Shown: positions 29,119 to 38,593, counted from the first letter of the stretch. The stretch: 64,000 bases of DNA from Burkholderiaceae bacterium (GCA_022843955.1 JALHMQ010000013.1:1-64000), one strand, 5' to 3'. The notes: generated by a model from the sequence alone, not told the origin. Numbers and translations: made by a program.

Positions 29119-29613
29119 ATGTCCGACAACAACATTGCCGCCGGCAACGCGGCCGGCAACAACACCGTGTTCCAGCTGCAGCGCATCTATCTGAAGGATG
29201 CGTCGCTCGAACTGCCCAACGCGCCGCGCATCTTCCTGGAGCAGGAGGCGCCGCAGGTCGACGTGCAGCTCGAGGTCAGCAACGAGAAGGTGCTCGATGG
29301 CATCACCGAGGTCGTGGTGCGGGTGACCGCCACGGCCAAGCTCAAGGACAAGGTGCTGTTCCTGGTGGAAGCCAAGCAGGCCGGCATCTTCGAGATGCGC
29401 GGTATCCCGGATGATCAGTTCGAGCCGATCGTGGGCATCGTCTGCCCGGGCATCATCTATCCGTACCTGCGAGCCAACGTGGCCGATCTCATCAACCGTA
29501 CCGGCCTGCCGCCGATTCACCTGGCGGAGATCAACTTCGAGTCGATGTACCAGCAGCGACTGGCGCAGCAGCAGGGCAGCACGCTGGCGCCGTCCTCGCC
29601 GACGGCTCAGTAG
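29119..29613 (+). CDS. secB: Protein-export chaperone SecB
   Basis: A tetrameric cytosolic chaperone that keeps preproteins unfolded and hands them to SecA. The 164-residue protein (E. coli 155) keeps the family core: [19 protein letters not shown], the [10 protein letters not shown] segment and the [15 protein letters not shown]-terminal motif. The ATG at 29119 is chosen because the conserved region starts soon after; the longer frame upstream overlaps grxC. gpsA begins 21 bases later. Confidence 0.97.
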   Translation: MSDNNIAAGNAAGNNTVFQLQRIYLKDASLELPNAPRIFLEQEAPQVDVQLEVSNEKVLDGITEVVVRVTATAKLKDKVLFLVEAKQAGIFEMRGIPDDQFEPIVGIVCPGIIYPYLRANVADLINRTGLPPIHLAEINFESMYQQRLAQQQGSTLAPSSPTAQ

Positions 29614-29634
29614 ACACGGCCTGGGGCGCGCCGC

Positions 29635-30615
29635 ATGAATGTCGCGGTGCTCGGGGCCGGCGCGTGGGGCACTGCGGTCGCCTGCGCGCTGGCGCCGCGC
29701 CACGCCGTACGTCTGTGGGCGCGCGACGCGCAGCAGGTGGCGGCGATGAATGCGACGCGCAGCAACGAGCGTTACTTGCCCGGGCACCCGCTGCCGGCGG
29801 CGCTCACCGTCACGTCGGATCTGGCGCATGCGCTGGAACGGGCGGAGCTGGTGGTCATCGGGACGCCGACCAGCGCGCTGCGCGGTGTGCTGCGTGCCCT
29901 CGGTGATGCTGGCAGTCGCACTCCGCTGGTATGGCTGTGCAAGGGTTTCGAGCGCGACAGCGGTCAGCTGGCGCACCAGATCATTGCCGCTGAGCTGGGC
30001 GAGCGTGCCGACAGCGGCCCCTTGTCCGGCCCGAGCTTTGCCGAAGAGGTGCTGCGCGGCCTTCCCACTGCCCTCACGGTCGCCGGCGCCGCGCCCTTCT
30101 GCGCGCTCGTCACGCAGGTGTTCCATGCCGGGGCGCTGCGCATCTACTCGACCGACGACGTGATCGGCGTGGAAGTCGGGGGTTCCGTCAAGAACGTGCT
30201 GGCGATCGCGACCGGCATTGCTGATGCGCTGGGCCTGGGTATGAATGCGCGCGCCGCGCTGATGACGCGCGGCCTGGCGGAGATCACGCGGCTCGGCGTG
30301 GCGCTGGGAGCGCGCGCCGAAACCTTCACTGGCCTCACCGGACTGGGCGACCTGATTCTCACCTGCACTGGCGACCTGTCCCGCAATCGCCGTATCGGAC
30401 TGATGCTCGGCGCCGGTCGCCGCCTGCCTGATGCACTTGCCGAACTCGGCCACGTGGCCGAGGGGGTATGGTCGGCGCCCGCGGTCGCCGCACGCGCGAC
30501 CGCGCTGAGCGTGGAGATGCCGCTGACACACGCCGTGTGCGCGGTGCTCGATGGCCGCCTGACCCCGGCCAGCGCGTTGCAGCGCCTGCTGGCGCGCGAA
30601 CCGAAGTCCGAGTGA
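29635..30615 (+). CDS. gpsA: Glycerol-3-phosphate dehydrogenase [NAD(P)+]
   Basis: Makes sn-glycerol-3-phosphate from dihydroxyacetone phosphate for phospholipid synthesis. The 326-residue protein has the dinucleotide motif [12 protein letters not shown], the substrate segment [10 protein letters not shown] and the catalytic Lys region [19 protein letters not shown]. It is closely spaced behind secB, the usual neighbour in proteobacteria, and 25 bases before the next gene. Confidence 0.97.
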   Translation: MNVAVLGAGAWGTAVACALAPRHAVRLWARDAQQVAAMNATRSNERYLPGHPLPAALTVTSDLAHALERAELVVIGTPTSALRGVLRALGDAGSRTPLVWLCKGFERDSGQLAHQIIAAELGERADSGPLSGPSFAEEVLRGLPTALTVAGAAPFCALVTQVFHAGALRIYSTDDVIGVEVGGSVKNVLAIATGIADALGLGMNARAALMTRGLAEITRLGVALGARAETFTGLTGLGDLILTCTGDLSRNRRIGLMLGAGRRLPDALAELGHVAEGVWSAPAVAARATALSVEMPLTHAVCAVLDGRLTPASALQRLLAREPKSE

Positions 30616-30640
30616 AGGTCGCATCCGTGAAGGTCAAGCA

Positions 30641-31234
30641 ATGAGCGAACTGCAAGCGGTGTGCGTGTTCTGTGGTTCACAGCCGGGCGCACGGCCGGAG
30701 TACGTGGCCGCGGCGCGCGATCTGGGCGCCTACCTCGCCGGTCATCGGATCGATCTTGTGTATGGCGGTGGCCACATCGGCATGATGGGTGCGCTGGCCG
30801 ATGCCACGCTCGCGCATCGCGGCCGCGTCATCGGCGTGATTCCGGAGCACCTGATGCGCCCGGAAGTCGCGCATCAGAACCTCACCGAGCTGCTGGTGGT
30901 CGACTCGATGCACACGCGCAAGCGGACCATGGCGGCGCGCGCGGATGCCTTCATCGTCCTGCCCGGCGGCTACGGCACGCTGGAAGAGATGTTCGAGATG
31001 GTGACCTGGCTGCAGTTGCGCCTGCAGACGAAGCCGGTCGGCATTCTTAACGTCGAAGGGTTCTACGACCGCCTGCTCGACTTCCTGCGGCACGCCGCCG
31101 ACGAGCGCTTCATCCGCGCGGATCACTGGGATCTTTTGATTGTCGAGCAGACGCCGGCGCTGCTGATCGAGCGGCTGAAGCTGCATGTGCCCCGTGCCGC
31201 CAAGGGCGCGCGCGAGTCGATCGAACGCGCCTGA
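30641..31234 (+). CDS. LOG family protein (cytokinin-activating phosphoribohydrolase-like)
   Basis: A 197-residue Rossmann-fold protein with both LOG signatures: YGGGHIGMMGALAD and PGGYGTLEEMFEMVTW. Members hydrolyse N6-substituted or plain nucleoside monophosphates, releasing the base and ribose 5-phosphate. In bacteria the role is often nucleotide salvage rather than cytokinin production. It starts 25 bases after gpsA. Confidence 0.92.
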   Translation: MSELQAVCVFCGSQPGARPEYVAAARDLGAYLAGHRIDLVYGGGHIGMMGALADATLAHRGRVIGVIPEHLMRPEVAHQNLTELLVVDSMHTRKRTMAARADAFIVLPGGYGTLEEMFEMVTWLQLRLQTKPVGILNVEGFYDRLLDFLRHAADERFIRADHWDLLIVEQTPALLIERLKLHVPRAAKGARESIERA

Positions 31235-31272
31235 CTTGCCGCGCGCTGCCGCCGCGTTACACGGCTCGTGCC

Positions 31273-31743
31273 CTACACGCTTCCGACGTAGCCGTTCTGC
31301 CGCCAGGCCTCGTACACCACCACCGCCACCGCGTTCGACAGGTTGAGGCTGCGATTGTCGGGGCGCATCGGCAGGCGAATGCGCTGTTGCGGTGGATGCG
31401 CATCGCGCAGCGCAGCCGGCAGGCCGCTCGTTTCGCAGCCGAACAGAAACCAGTCGCCGGGCTGGAATCGACAGTCGCCCAGCGGCTTGCTGCCGCGGGT
31501 GGTCAGGGCAAAGCGCCGGGCGGGATCGGGCGCCTCGGTGGCGAGCAACGCCTCCCAGCTGTCGTGCACCTTCAGTGGGGCGTACTCGTGGTAATCGAGC
31601 CCCGCGCGGCGCAGTTGCTTGTCGCTCAGCTCGAACCCGAGCGGACGCACCAGATGCAACTGCGCGCCGGTATTGGCGCACAGGCGGATCACGTTGCCGG
31701 TGTTCGGCGGGATCTCGGGCGCGACGAGGACGACGTTGAACAT
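31273..31743 (-). CDS. trmL: tRNA (cytidine/uridine-2'-O-)-methyltransferase TrmL
   Basis: A 156-residue SPOUT (trefoil-knot) methyltransferase that modifies the wobble base of some leucine tRNAs. It shows VLVAPEIPPNTGNVIRLCAN at the N-terminus, the LFGCETSGLP loop and the knot segment IRLPMRPDNRSLNLSNAVAV. Length matches E. coli TrmL (157). It follows comF on the minus strand with a 7-base gap. Confidence 0.95.
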   Translation of the reverse strand: MFNVVLVAPEIPPNTGNVIRLCANTGAQLHLVRPLGFELSDKQLRRAGLDYHEYAPLKVHDSWEALLATEAPDPARRFALTTRGSKPLGDCRFQPGDWFLFGCETSGLPAALRDAHPPQQRIRLPMRPDNRSLNLSNAVAVVVYEAWRQNGYVGSV

Positions 31744-31750
31744 GGGTGGG

Positions 31751-32590
31751 TCAGGGGGTGCGCGCGACCGTCGCGTTGACGACCTGCCGTGCGCCCGCGC
31801 GCTTGAGCACGCGCGCGACTTCCTCCAGCGTGCTGCCGCTGGTCATGACGTCGTCGATCACGACGATCGCGCGCCCGGCGATCGCCGGCTCCTTTGCGGC
31901 GGTCACGCAGAAGGCGCCGCGCACATTGCGGCGTCGCGCGTCGAGCGCCAGGCCTTCCTGCGGTACGCGGTGCTGGATGCGCACCAGGGCGTCAGTCAGC
32001 AGCCGAAGGTTGCCGGTGCGCGCGGCTAAGCGCGCGATCTCTCGCGCCTGGTTGAATCCGCGCTCGCGCTGCCGCTCGAACGCCAGCGGGACCGGGAGCA
32101 CGAGAGCGTCTGGTGGCGCAGCGGCGGCGAGGCGGCGCCCGAGCAGGTGGCCGAGCGCGTGGGCCACCTCGAGCCGATGACCGAACTTCAGCGCGACGAT
32201 CAGGCCGTCGACGGGCGCGGCGTAGTCGGCCAGCGTGATGGTGGCGTCAAATGTGGGTGGATCACGCAGGCAGCGGCCGCACAGGTCGCCGGCGGCCGGG
32301 CCCAGCCGAAGCGCGCAGGTGCGGCAGCGGTGAACATCGGCCGGGAAGAAGTCAACGGCGCAGCTGTCACACACCGGATCGCCGTGAGCGGTGTCACACA
32401 TCACGCAATGCGGCGCGAAGACCCGGCGCAGCCGGGCGCCCGCCTGGCGCAAACCGACACGCAAGGGGGAGCGCTGGACAGGCCACTGCGCAAGTGCCGC
32501 GTCGACCGTCGATCCCGCGTCCTGCGTGCCTGCGGGCGGGTCAGCGTTGGCAGGTGTGTCGTTGGCGGAGCGGTCGACTGGGGGGCGCAC
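31751..32590 (-). CDS. ComF-family phosphoribosyltransferase-like protein
   Basis: A 279-residue protein from GTG 32590. After a poorly conserved Pro/Ala-rich start of about 40 residues come two zinc-knuckle pairs (CVMC...CDSC and CRTC...CGRC) and a type I phosphoribosyltransferase domain with the PRPP loop VVIDDVMTSGSTLEEV. ComF-type proteins assist DNA uptake and recombination and are often called amidophosphoribosyltransferases in error. A much longer open frame upstream (to 33673) is antisense to bioC and was excluded. No good ribosome-binding site is visible at the chosen start. Confidence 0.82.
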   Translation of the reverse strand: MRPPVDRSANDTPANADPPAGTQDAGSTVDAALAQWPVQRSPLRVGLRQAGARLRRVFAPHCVMCDTAHGDPVCDSCAVDFFPADVHRCRTCALRLGPAAGDLCGRCLRDPPTFDATITLADYAAPVDGLIVALKFGHRLEVAHALGHLLGRRLAAAAPPDALVLPVPLAFERQRERGFNQAREIARLAARTGNLRLLTDALVRIQHRVPQEGLALDARRRNVRGAFCVTAAKEPAIAGRAIVVIDDVMTSGSTLEEVARVLKRAGARQVVNATVARTP

Positions 32591-32731
32591 GTGGCCAGCA
32601 TATACACTCGATTGAGCCTTTCGATTGAGCCTTTCCCTTGCTGCGGCCGCCGGTGCCCTTAGCTGTTGAGCAGCACGGGTCGAACCCGGCCGCGCAGCCG
32701 ATGCGCGCACCCACGACACCCCTTCAATCCC

Positions 32732-33679
32732 ATGTCTCTCGGCCCCGGTACGTCGGATCTCACGCCGACCATGATCGATCCGCCTCGCATGCCGGCTCGG
32801 GTCGCGACTGTGCGCCGGCAGTTCGATCGCCGTGCGGCTCGATTTGCCGCGCACGATGCCTTGGCGCGCGAGATCGAGCGCCGTCTGCTCGATCGGCTCG
32901 ATGTCATCCGCCTGGCTCCAAGTTGCATCGCCGATATCGGCTGTGGTGCCGGGCATAGCCGCAGCCTGCTGCAGGCCCGCTATCCGGGTGCCGCCTGGCT
33001 CGGCATCGACCTGTCGCCGGCCATGCTCAGTCTTGGCGCAGCGGGCGCCGGTTGGTTGGCGCGGATGCGCTCCATCGGTGCTGCGCCCCACGGGCGGGTG
33101 AATGCCGATGCAGCGGCCCTGCCGCTGCAGGAACGCAGCGTCGATCTGGCCTTTTCGAACCTCATGGTGCACTGGCATCCCGTCCCGCATGTGCTCTTTC
33201 CTGAGTTCTTCCGCGTTCTGCGACCGGACGGCTTGCTGCTGTTTTCCTGCTTCGGCCCCGATACCCTGAAGGAATTGCGGGCCGCCTGCCTGCAGGCTTT
33301 GCCGCATTGCCGCCCCTTGCCGTTTGTCGACATGCACGATCTTGGCGACATGATGGTAGCCAGCGGCTTTGCCGCGCCGGTGATGGATGTGGAGCGTTTG
33401 CAGATGACCTACGCGTCGCCTGCCGACCTGCTGCGTGAAGTCCGCGCACTTGGGGCTAACCCGCGCGACGACCGCGGCATTGGCTTGCCCTCCACCCGGC
33501 AATGCCATGAACTGATGGCCGCGCTCGGCGCGCGGCGCGACGCCGATGGGCGGATCGGTGTCACGATCGAAGTGGCGTACGGGCACGCGTGGCGACCGCA
33601 GCTGCGAGTAGCGCGTCCACGCATTGAGGAGGTCAGCATTCCGCTGGCCCAGGTTCAGGCGAGCTTGCGCCAACGATGA
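32732..33679 (+). CDS. bioC: Malonyl-ACP O-methyltransferase BioC
   Basis: A SAM-dependent methyltransferase (315 residues) that caps malonyl-ACP to start pimelate synthesis for biotin. It carries the SAM motif IADIGCGAGHSR, an acidic LGIDLSPAML segment and the BioC-type stretch VDLAFSNLMVHWHPVP, then LRPDGLLLFSCFGPDTLKEL. The ATG at 32732 (MSLGPGTSD) gives a sensible length; an in-frame ATG at 32666 is possible. The gene is divergent from comF, a bioC-comF neighbourhood common in proteobacteria. No other bio genes are in the window. Confidence 0.88.
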   Translation: MSLGPGTSDLTPTMIDPPRMPARVATVRRQFDRRAARFAAHDALAREIERRLLDRLDVIRLAPSCIADIGCGAGHSRSLLQARYPGAAWLGIDLSPAMLSLGAAGAGWLARMRSIGAAPHGRVNADAAALPLQERSVDLAFSNLMVHWHPVPHVLFPEFFRVLRPDGLLLFSCFGPDTLKELRAACLQALPHCRPLPFVDMHDLGDMMVASGFAAPVMDVERLQMTYASPADLLREVRALGANPRDDRGIGLPSTRQCHELMAALGARRDADGRIGVTIEVAYGHAWRPQLRVARPRIEEVSIPLAQVQASLRQR

Positions 33680-33772
33680 CCGCTATGGCACCCTGCAATG
33701 CACCGGGGCGCTCGTGTTCCGTAGCCCGTAGCCCGCACTGTCACGAAGACAACGCAACACAGGAGACCACCG

Positions 33773-34258
33773 ATGGGACTTATTTCGTTTTTCCGCGACG
33801 CCGGCGAGAAACTTTTCGGCAAAGAAGTGAAAGCTGCGCAGGCGAATCCCGCGCAGGCCGCCGAAGCCAACCGCGCAGCCGCCACCGCGATCGAAAACCA
33901 CCTTGCCTCGTTCAACTTGCCCGTCACGGCCTTGACCGTGACCTACGACCTCGCCACCAACACTGCCAAGGTGTACGGGATCGCGAAAGACCAGGCGACG
34001 CGTGAGCGGGCGATCCTGGCTGCCGGCAATGTCGACGGCGTGCAGCATGTAGATGACCAGATGACGGTAGAGGTGGCTGCGGCGCAGCCGCCGGCGCAGT
34101 ACTACACCGTCGTCAAGGGCGACACGCTGTCGAAGATCGCCAAGCAGTTCTATGGCGACGCCAACGCCTACAACGCGATTTTCGAAGCGAACAAGCCGAT
34201 GCTCAAGCATCCGGACAAGATCTATCCGGGGCAGAACCTGCGTATCCCGTCGCGCTGA
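33773..34258 (+). CDS. BON-LysM protein, Kbp (YgaU)-like
   Basis: A 161-residue protein with a BON domain (about 30-98, ending VDGVQHVDDQMTV) and a C-terminal LysM domain (about 108-158, YYTVVKGDTLSKIAKQFYGD). This order and length match E. coli Kbp, a potassium-binding protein of 149 residues. There is no clear signal peptide, so it is likely cytosolic as in Kbp, and the LysM domain here helps ion binding rather than peptidoglycan binding. It stands between bioC and the cox promoter. Confidence 0.9.
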   Translation: MGLISFFRDAGEKLFGKEVKAAQANPAQAAEANRAAATAIENHLASFNLPVTALTVTYDLATNTAKVYGIAKDQATRERAILAAGNVDGVQHVDDQMTVEVAAAQPPAQYYTVVKGDTLSKIAKQFYGDANAYNAIFEANKPMLKHPDKIYPGQNLRIPSR

Positions 34259-34304
34259 AGCCGAGCGCCGTTGCGTGCGATACCGGGCAGGGCGAGTCCG
34301 CGGT

Positions 34305-34334
34305 TTGCTGGTGCGTCCCGTGCGCCCCTATAAT
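34305..34334 (+). promoter_or_regulatory. Sigma-70-type promoter of the cox operon
   Basis: TTGCTG (34305-34310) and a perfect TATAAT (34329-34334) are 18 bases apart. Transcription would start near 34341 and read DUF2244, coxB and the genes behind them. The leader would be about 110 bases and contain the hairpin at 34349-34384. Confidence 0.6.
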
Positions 34335-34348
34335 CCGCGCGTTTTGCG

Positions 34349-34384
34349 CTCGATCAAACTTCTGGAGAGGAGGGTTTGATCGAG
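34349..34384 (+). promoter_or_regulatory. Leader hairpin with purine-rich loop upstream of the cox genes
   Basis: CTCGATCAAAC (34349-34359) pairs perfectly with GTTTGATCGAG (34374-34384). The 14-base loop TTCTGGAGAGGAGG is almost all purine and would present a Shine-Dalgarno-like sequence, yet no standard start codon lies at the right distance. It begins about 8 bases after the predicted transcription start. No T-run follows, so it is not an intrinsic terminator. It could bind a protein or small RNA, or stabilise the mRNA. Confidence 0.55.
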
Positions 34385-34452
34385 ATCGTCGGTCAGTGGA
34401 GCCGACAGCTTGTTGGCGCAAGCCGCGTTCCTATGTTTTGCGTGCCCTGACG

Positions 34453-34929
34453 ATGTCGGACCAGGCATTCCGGTGGACCCTCAAGCGCAATTGCTCGGCC
34501 AGTCCGCGGCAGCTAGCGCTTGTGTTCGGATCAATCGTTGCCGTGTCCTTCGTTTTCGGCGCCGCGTTTGCCTTTCATGGTCAGTGGCTGATCCTGCCCT
34601 TCGTTGGTATCGAACTGCTGGCGGTTGCCACCGCGTTTTTCTGCTACGGCAGACATGCGGCGGACTACGAGCAGATCGAATTGCAGGACGGCGAGCTGCG
34701 GGTGGAACGCCAAGATGGAGAGCGCGTCGAGCATGCGCGGCTGGCGCTGCCCTGGGCCCGTGTCGAGATGGACGAGGCTGGGCAAGGTTGGATGCAGCGT
34801 GTTCGGCTGTATTTGGTGGCGCCCGGTGCGCGGGTCGAGGTCGGGCGTCATCTGCCCGATCAGCGGCGGCGCGGGCTGGCGAGGGAGTTGAGACAGGCGC
34901 TGCGCGCTGCGGCGACTATCCGGGATTAG
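34453..34929 (+). CDS. DUF2244 membrane protein of the cox locus
   Basis: A 158-residue protein with two adjacent membrane helices (about 24-65: LALVFGSIVAVSFVFGAAFA then LPFVGIELLAVATAFFCYG) and a beta-rich tail containing ELQDGELRVERQDGER. This is the DUF2244 layout, a family nearly always next to coxB in beta- and alphaproteobacteria, presumably an oxidase assembly factor. The ATG at 34453 is preferred; a GTG at 34396 would add 19 unlikely residues. coxB starts 81 bases later. Confidence 0.85.
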   Translation: MSDQAFRWTLKRNCSASPRQLALVFGSIVAVSFVFGAAFAFHGQWLILPFVGIELLAVATAFFCYGRHAADYEQIELQDGELRVERQDGERVEHARLALPWARVEMDEAGQGWMQRVRLYLVAPGARVEVGRHLPDQRRRGLARELRQALRAAATIRD

Positions 34930-35010
34930 GGAAGCAGAGCGGGCCGCGGTTCGGGTGCGGTCGGATGCGATAACGACAGATGCGGCGTAAGCCGTGCAGC
35001 AGGACGGTCG

Positions 35011-36153
35011 ATGAAAACGATGCGGTACAGAAACCTTCTTGGCCGCGCCTTGGCGGGCCTGTCCATGGCAGTTTCGGCAGGTGGGGCGGCGGCGATCCAG
35101 AGTCGCTACAACCTCGCTCCTCCGGTGACACAGATCGCGCGCGAGATCGACAGCCTGCACACGATGATGCTGATCATCTGTGGCGTCATCTTCGTCGCCG
35201 TGTTCGGAGTGATGTTCTATTCGATCTGGAAGCACCGCAAGAGTCAGGGTGCGGTGCCGGCCGACTTCCATGAAAGCACCAAGGTCGAGATCGTCTGGAC
35301 CGTGGTGCCCTTCATCATCGTGATCATCATGGCGCTGCCGGCGACACGCACGGTGGTCGCGCAGAAGGACACGACCAATGCCGACTTGACGATCAAGGCC
35401 ACCGGCTATCAGTGGAAGTGGGGCTACGACTACCTGAAAGGTGAGGGCGAGGGCATCTCGTTCTTGTCGGCGTTGTCCACACCGCGGGACCAGATCGATG
35501 GCGGCAACGATGCGGCCCGCAAGGCAAATACCACCTACCTGATCGAGGTCGATAACGAGCTCGTGGTGCCGGTGGACAAGAAGATCCGCATCATCACCAC
35601 GGCCAACGACGTGATTCACGCATGGATGGTGCCGGCATTTGGCGTCAAGCAGGATGCGATTCCCGGCTTCGTCCGCGACACCTGGTTCCGCGCCGAGAAG
35701 ATCGGCACCTACCGTGGCCAGTGTGCAGAGCTCTGCGGTCGTGACCACGCTTTCATGCCGATCGTGGTGCGCGTGGTCTCTGCCGAGGATTACAGCAAGT
35801 GGGTCGGCGAAAAGATGAAGGAGATCGCTGCCCGCCAGGACGATCCGACCAAGCAGTGGACCGAGACCGAGCTGATTCAGCGTGGCGCACAGGTGTACGC
35901 CGCCAATTGCCAGGCCTGTCACCAGTCCAACGGCCAAGGCCTCAAGCCGGCGTTCCCGGCCCTCGATGGAAGCAAGGTGGTTGCCAGCAAGCAGGATCAG
36001 ATCGCGATCCTGCTCAACGGCAAGAACGCCATGCCGGCCTGGAAGCAGCTGTCGGATGTCGAACTCGCTGCCGTGGCCACCTATACGAAGAACTCGTGGA
36101 GCAACAAGCACGGGGTCGTGCAACCGACCGACTTCGCGGCTTCGCGAAAGTAG
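35011..36153 (+). CDS. coxB: Cytochrome c oxidase subunit II with fused cytochrome c domain
   Basis: Receives electrons from cytochrome c through the CuA centre. The 380-residue precursor has a signal sequence, two membrane helices (about 50-75 and 92-112), the CuA domain with ligands in HAWMVPAFG and CAELCGRDHAFM, and a C-terminal mono-haem domain with CQACH and the distal Met in NAMPAWKQL. The fused haem domain is the caa3-like arrangement and could replace a separate soluble donor. coxA follows 87 bases downstream. Confidence 0.95.
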   Translation: MKTMRYRNLLGRALAGLSMAVSAGGAAAIQSRYNLAPPVTQIAREIDSLHTMMLIICGVIFVAVFGVMFYSIWKHRKSQGAVPADFHESTKVEIVWTVVPFIIVIIMALPATRTVVAQKDTTNADLTIKATGYQWKWGYDYLKGEGEGISFLSALSTPRDQIDGGNDAARKANTTYLIEVDNELVVPVDKKIRIITTANDVIHAWMVPAFGVKQDAIPGFVRDTWFRAEKIGTYRGQCAELCGRDHAFMPIVVRVVSAEDYSKWVGEKMKEIAARQDDPTKQWTETELIQRGAQVYAANCQACHQSNGQGLKPAFPALDGSKVVASKQDQIAILLNGKNAMPAWKQLSDVELAAVATYTKNSWSNKHGVVQPTDFAASRK

Positions 36154-36240
36154 CAGCGCACACGGGTCCGCTTAGGCCTCATATCTTCGCGCCGGTGATG
36201 CCGGTGCCATGAAACGAACATCAGGCAGCAAGGAGCACAG

Positions 36241-37836
36241 ATGAGCGCAGTCACCGACGGGCAGGGCCACGCGGCTGGTCACGATCACGCGCACGATCAC
36301 CCGTACGGCTGGCGCCGCTGGCTTTACGCCACCAACCACAAGGACATCGGCACGATGTACCTGTGGTTCAGTTTCACGATGTTCATCACCGGCGGAGTGC
36401 TCGCGCTGATGTTGCGTGCCGAGCTGTTCCAGCCCGGGCTGCAACTGTATCGCCCCGAATTCTTCAACCAGCTCACGACGATGCACGGCGTGATCATGGT
36501 GTTCGGCGCCATCATGCCGGCCTTCGTCGGCTTCGCGAACTGGATGGTTCCTCTGCAGATCGGCGCGCCTGACATGGCCTTTGCGCGGATGAACAACTTC
36601 AGTTTCTGGTTGCTGCCCCCTGCGGCGTTGCTGATCGTGGCGTCGTTCTTCGTGCCGGGCGGCGCCACCGCCGCCGGCTGGACGCTCTACGCACCGCTCA
36701 CCATCCAGATGGGACCGGGCATGGACATGGCGATCTTCGCGCTGCACATCATGGGTGCGTCGTCGATCATGGGTTCGATCAACATCATCACGACCATCCT
36801 CAACATGCGCGCGCCCGGCATGTCGCTGATGAAGATGCCGATGTTCGTGTGGACCTGGCTGATCACCGCGTACCTGCTGATCGCAGTGATGCCGGTGCTG
36901 GCCGGTGCCATCACGATGACGCTCACGGATCGTCACTTCGGCACCAGCTTCTTCAATGCCGCCGGCGGTGGCGACCCGGTGATGTACCAGCACATCTTCT
37001 GGTTCTTCGGTCACCCCGAGGTGTACATCATGATCCTGCCTGCGTTCGGGATCATCAGTCAGATCGTCCCGGTGTTCGCGCGCAAACCGCTGTTCGGCTA
37101 CGCGTCGATGGTCTACGCCACCGCATCGATCGCCATCTTGAGTTTCATCGTGTGGGCTCACCACATGTTCACCACCGGCATGCCGGTGACCGGCCAGCTG
37201 TTCTTCATGTACGCGACCATGCTGATCGCGGTGCCCACTGGGGTGAAGATCTTCAACTGGCTCGCCACCATGTGGCGAGGCGCGATGACCTTCGAGACGC
37301 CGATGCTGTTTTCGGTCGGCTTCATCTTCGTCTTTACCCTGGGCGGCTTCACGGGCCTGATCCTGGCCATGGCGCCGATCGACATCCAGTTGCAGGACAC
37401 CTACTACGTGGTGGCGCACTTTCACTATGTGCTGGTGGCGGGTTCGCTGTTCGCGCTGTTTGCCGGCGCCTATTTCTGGCTGCCCAAGTGGACCGGCCAC
37501 ATGTACGACGAGACGCTCGGCAAGCTGCATTTCTGGCTGTCGATGATCTTCTTCAACATCACGTTCTTCCCGATGCATTTCCTCGGGCTCGCCGGCATGC
37601 CGCGCCGGTACGCCGACTACGCCAACCAGTTCGCCGACTTCAACATGCTGGCGACCATCGCCTCGTTCGGCTTCGGCCTGACGCAACTGCTGTTCCTGTA
37701 TGTGGTGATCAAGTGCATCAAGGGTGGACCCAAGGCGGCCGCGAACCCCTGGGAAGCGCGCGACGGCGGACTGGAGTGGACGGTGGCATCGCCCGCGCCG
37801 TTCCACACGTTCGAGACACCACCCGTGGTCAAGTAG
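36241..37836 (+). CDS. coxA: Cytochrome c oxidase subunit I
   Basis: The catalytic subunit with haem a, haem a3 and CuB; it reduces oxygen and pumps protons across 12 helices. At 531 residues it has the usual length. Visible signatures are [11 protein letters not shown] (haem a ligand), [17 protein letters not shown] (CuB His and the His-Tyr crosslink), the HHMF pair and [10 protein letters not shown] (haem a3 and a ligands). The D-channel region near the start ([20 protein letters not shown]) and K-channel residues look normal, so this is an A-type haem-copper oxidase. Confidence 0.98.
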   Translation: MSAVTDGQGHAAGHDHAHDHPYGWRRWLYATNHKDIGTMYLWFSFTMFITGGVLALMLRAELFQPGLQLYRPEFFNQLTTMHGVIMVFGAIMPAFVGFANWMVPLQIGAPDMAFARMNNFSFWLLPPAALLIVASFFVPGGATAAGWTLYAPLTIQMGPGMDMAIFALHIMGASSIMGSINIITTILNMRAPGMSLMKMPMFVWTWLITAYLLIAVMPVLAGAITMTLTDRHFGTSFFNAAGGGDPVMYQHIFWFFGHPEVYIMILPAFGIISQIVPVFARKPLFGYASMVYATASIAILSFIVWAHHMFTTGMPVTGQLFFMYATMLIAVPTGVKIFNWLATMWRGAMTFETPMLFSVGFIFVFTLGGFTGLILAMAPIDIQLQDTYYVVAHFHYVLVAGSLFALFAGAYFWLPKWTGHMYDETLGKLHFWLSMIFFNITFFPMHFLGLAGMPRRYADYANQFADFNMLATIASFGFGLTQLLFLYVVIKCIKGGPKAAANPWEARDGGLEWTVASPAPFHTFETPPVVK

Positions 37837-37845
37837 GACGCAGCG

Positions 37846-37968
37846 ATGAGCACGTCGATGTTGAGCGACGACGAGAAGCGGCAGAACCGGCGCACGGGGC
37901 TCACCCTGTTGTCGATCGCCGCGGTGTTCTTCGCGGGTGTGGTTGTGAAGTACTGGTTGCTAGCCTGA
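37846..37968 (+). CDS. Small single-helix cytochrome oxidase assembly protein
   Basis: A 40-residue protein, MSTSMLSDDEKRQNRRTGLT followed by one hydrophobic helix (LLSIAAVFFAGVVVKYWLLA). It starts 9 bases after coxA, and its stop is one base before the ctaG ATG, so it is almost certainly translated with ctaG. Short proteins of this type between coxA and ctaG recur in Burkholderiales and are annotated as small oxidase assembly factors; the molecular role is not known. Confidence 0.8.
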   Translation: MSTSMLSDDEKRQNRRTGLTLLSIAAVFFAGVVVKYWLLA

Positions 37969-37969
37969 G

Positions 37970-38593
37970 ATGACGGACCGGCAGCAACCCATTGACAACG
38001 AGCGCACCGCGGCGCTTGGGGTCGCGCGTGACAACGCCACCATGGTGCGCAAGCTGCTCGTGGTTGCGCTGTTGATGTTCGGCTTCGGCTGGGCGTTGAT
38101 CCCGATCTACCGGAAGATCTGCGAGGTCACCGGCATCAACCTGCTGACCAACAAGGATCCACAGGCGGTCGCGCGGGCGAAGAACACGCAGGTCGATACC
38201 AGTCGCAAGGTGATCGTCGAGTTCGACGCCAACCGACAGGGACCATGGCGCTTCAAGCCACATGTGAATCACATGGAAGTGCATCCAGGTGAACTGGTGC
38301 ACGTCGATTACGACCTGGTGAATCTCGAAGGTCGCCCGATGGTTGGCCAGGCCATTCCAAGCTACGCGCCGCTGCAGTCCGGTCCGTATTTTCAGAAGCT
38401 CGAGTGCTTCTGCTTCAAGCAGCAAGTGCTGGCGGCGGGTGAATCGCGCAAGTTCCCGGTCGTGTTCTTTATCGACCCGGACCTGCCCAAGGACGTCAAC
38501 CAGATCACGCTGTCGTACACGTTCTTCGAGATCCCGGGTGCTGCGCGTCCGGAGCAGGCGGCCGTTCCGGAGAGAACCAATGGTCCGAGCTGA
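37970..38593 (+). CDS. ctaG: Cytochrome c oxidase assembly protein CtaG/Cox11
   Basis: Delivers copper to CuB of subunit I. The 207-residue protein has one N-terminal helix (about 24-46: KLLVVALLMFGFGWALIPIY), the conserved KICEVTGIN segment, and a periplasmic immunoglobulin-like domain with the copper motif ECFCFKQQ. Length matches the family (about 190-210). It sits in the classic coxA-ctaG-DUF2970-coxC order and overlaps the next gene slightly. Confidence 0.95.
   Translation: MTDRQQPIDNERTAALGVARDNATMVRKLLVVALLMFGFGWALIPIYRKICEVTGINLLTNKDPQAVARAKNTQVDTSRKVIVEFDANRQGPWRFKPHVNHMEVHPGELVHVDYDLVNLEGRPMVGQAIPSYAPLQSGPYFQKLECFCFKQQVLAAGESRKFPVVFFIDPDLPKDVNQITLSYTFFEIPGAARPEQAAVPERTNGPS

Noticed and set aside
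32591-33673. N-terminal extension of comF across bioC
   Set aside because: The extension is antisense to bioC and unlike any ComF protein; the comF domains all lie downstream of GTG 32590.
34376-34449. Possible 24-codon leader peptide starting at TTG in the cox leader
   Set aside because: The TTG lies only one base after the purine box, too close for normal initiation, and the peptide has no regulatory codon pattern.
36172-37806. 544-codon open frame antisense to coxA
   Set aside because: It covers coxA exactly on the other strand, is extremely rich in His/Arg/Glu/Asp as expected for a shadow of GC-rich membrane-protein codons, and matches no family.
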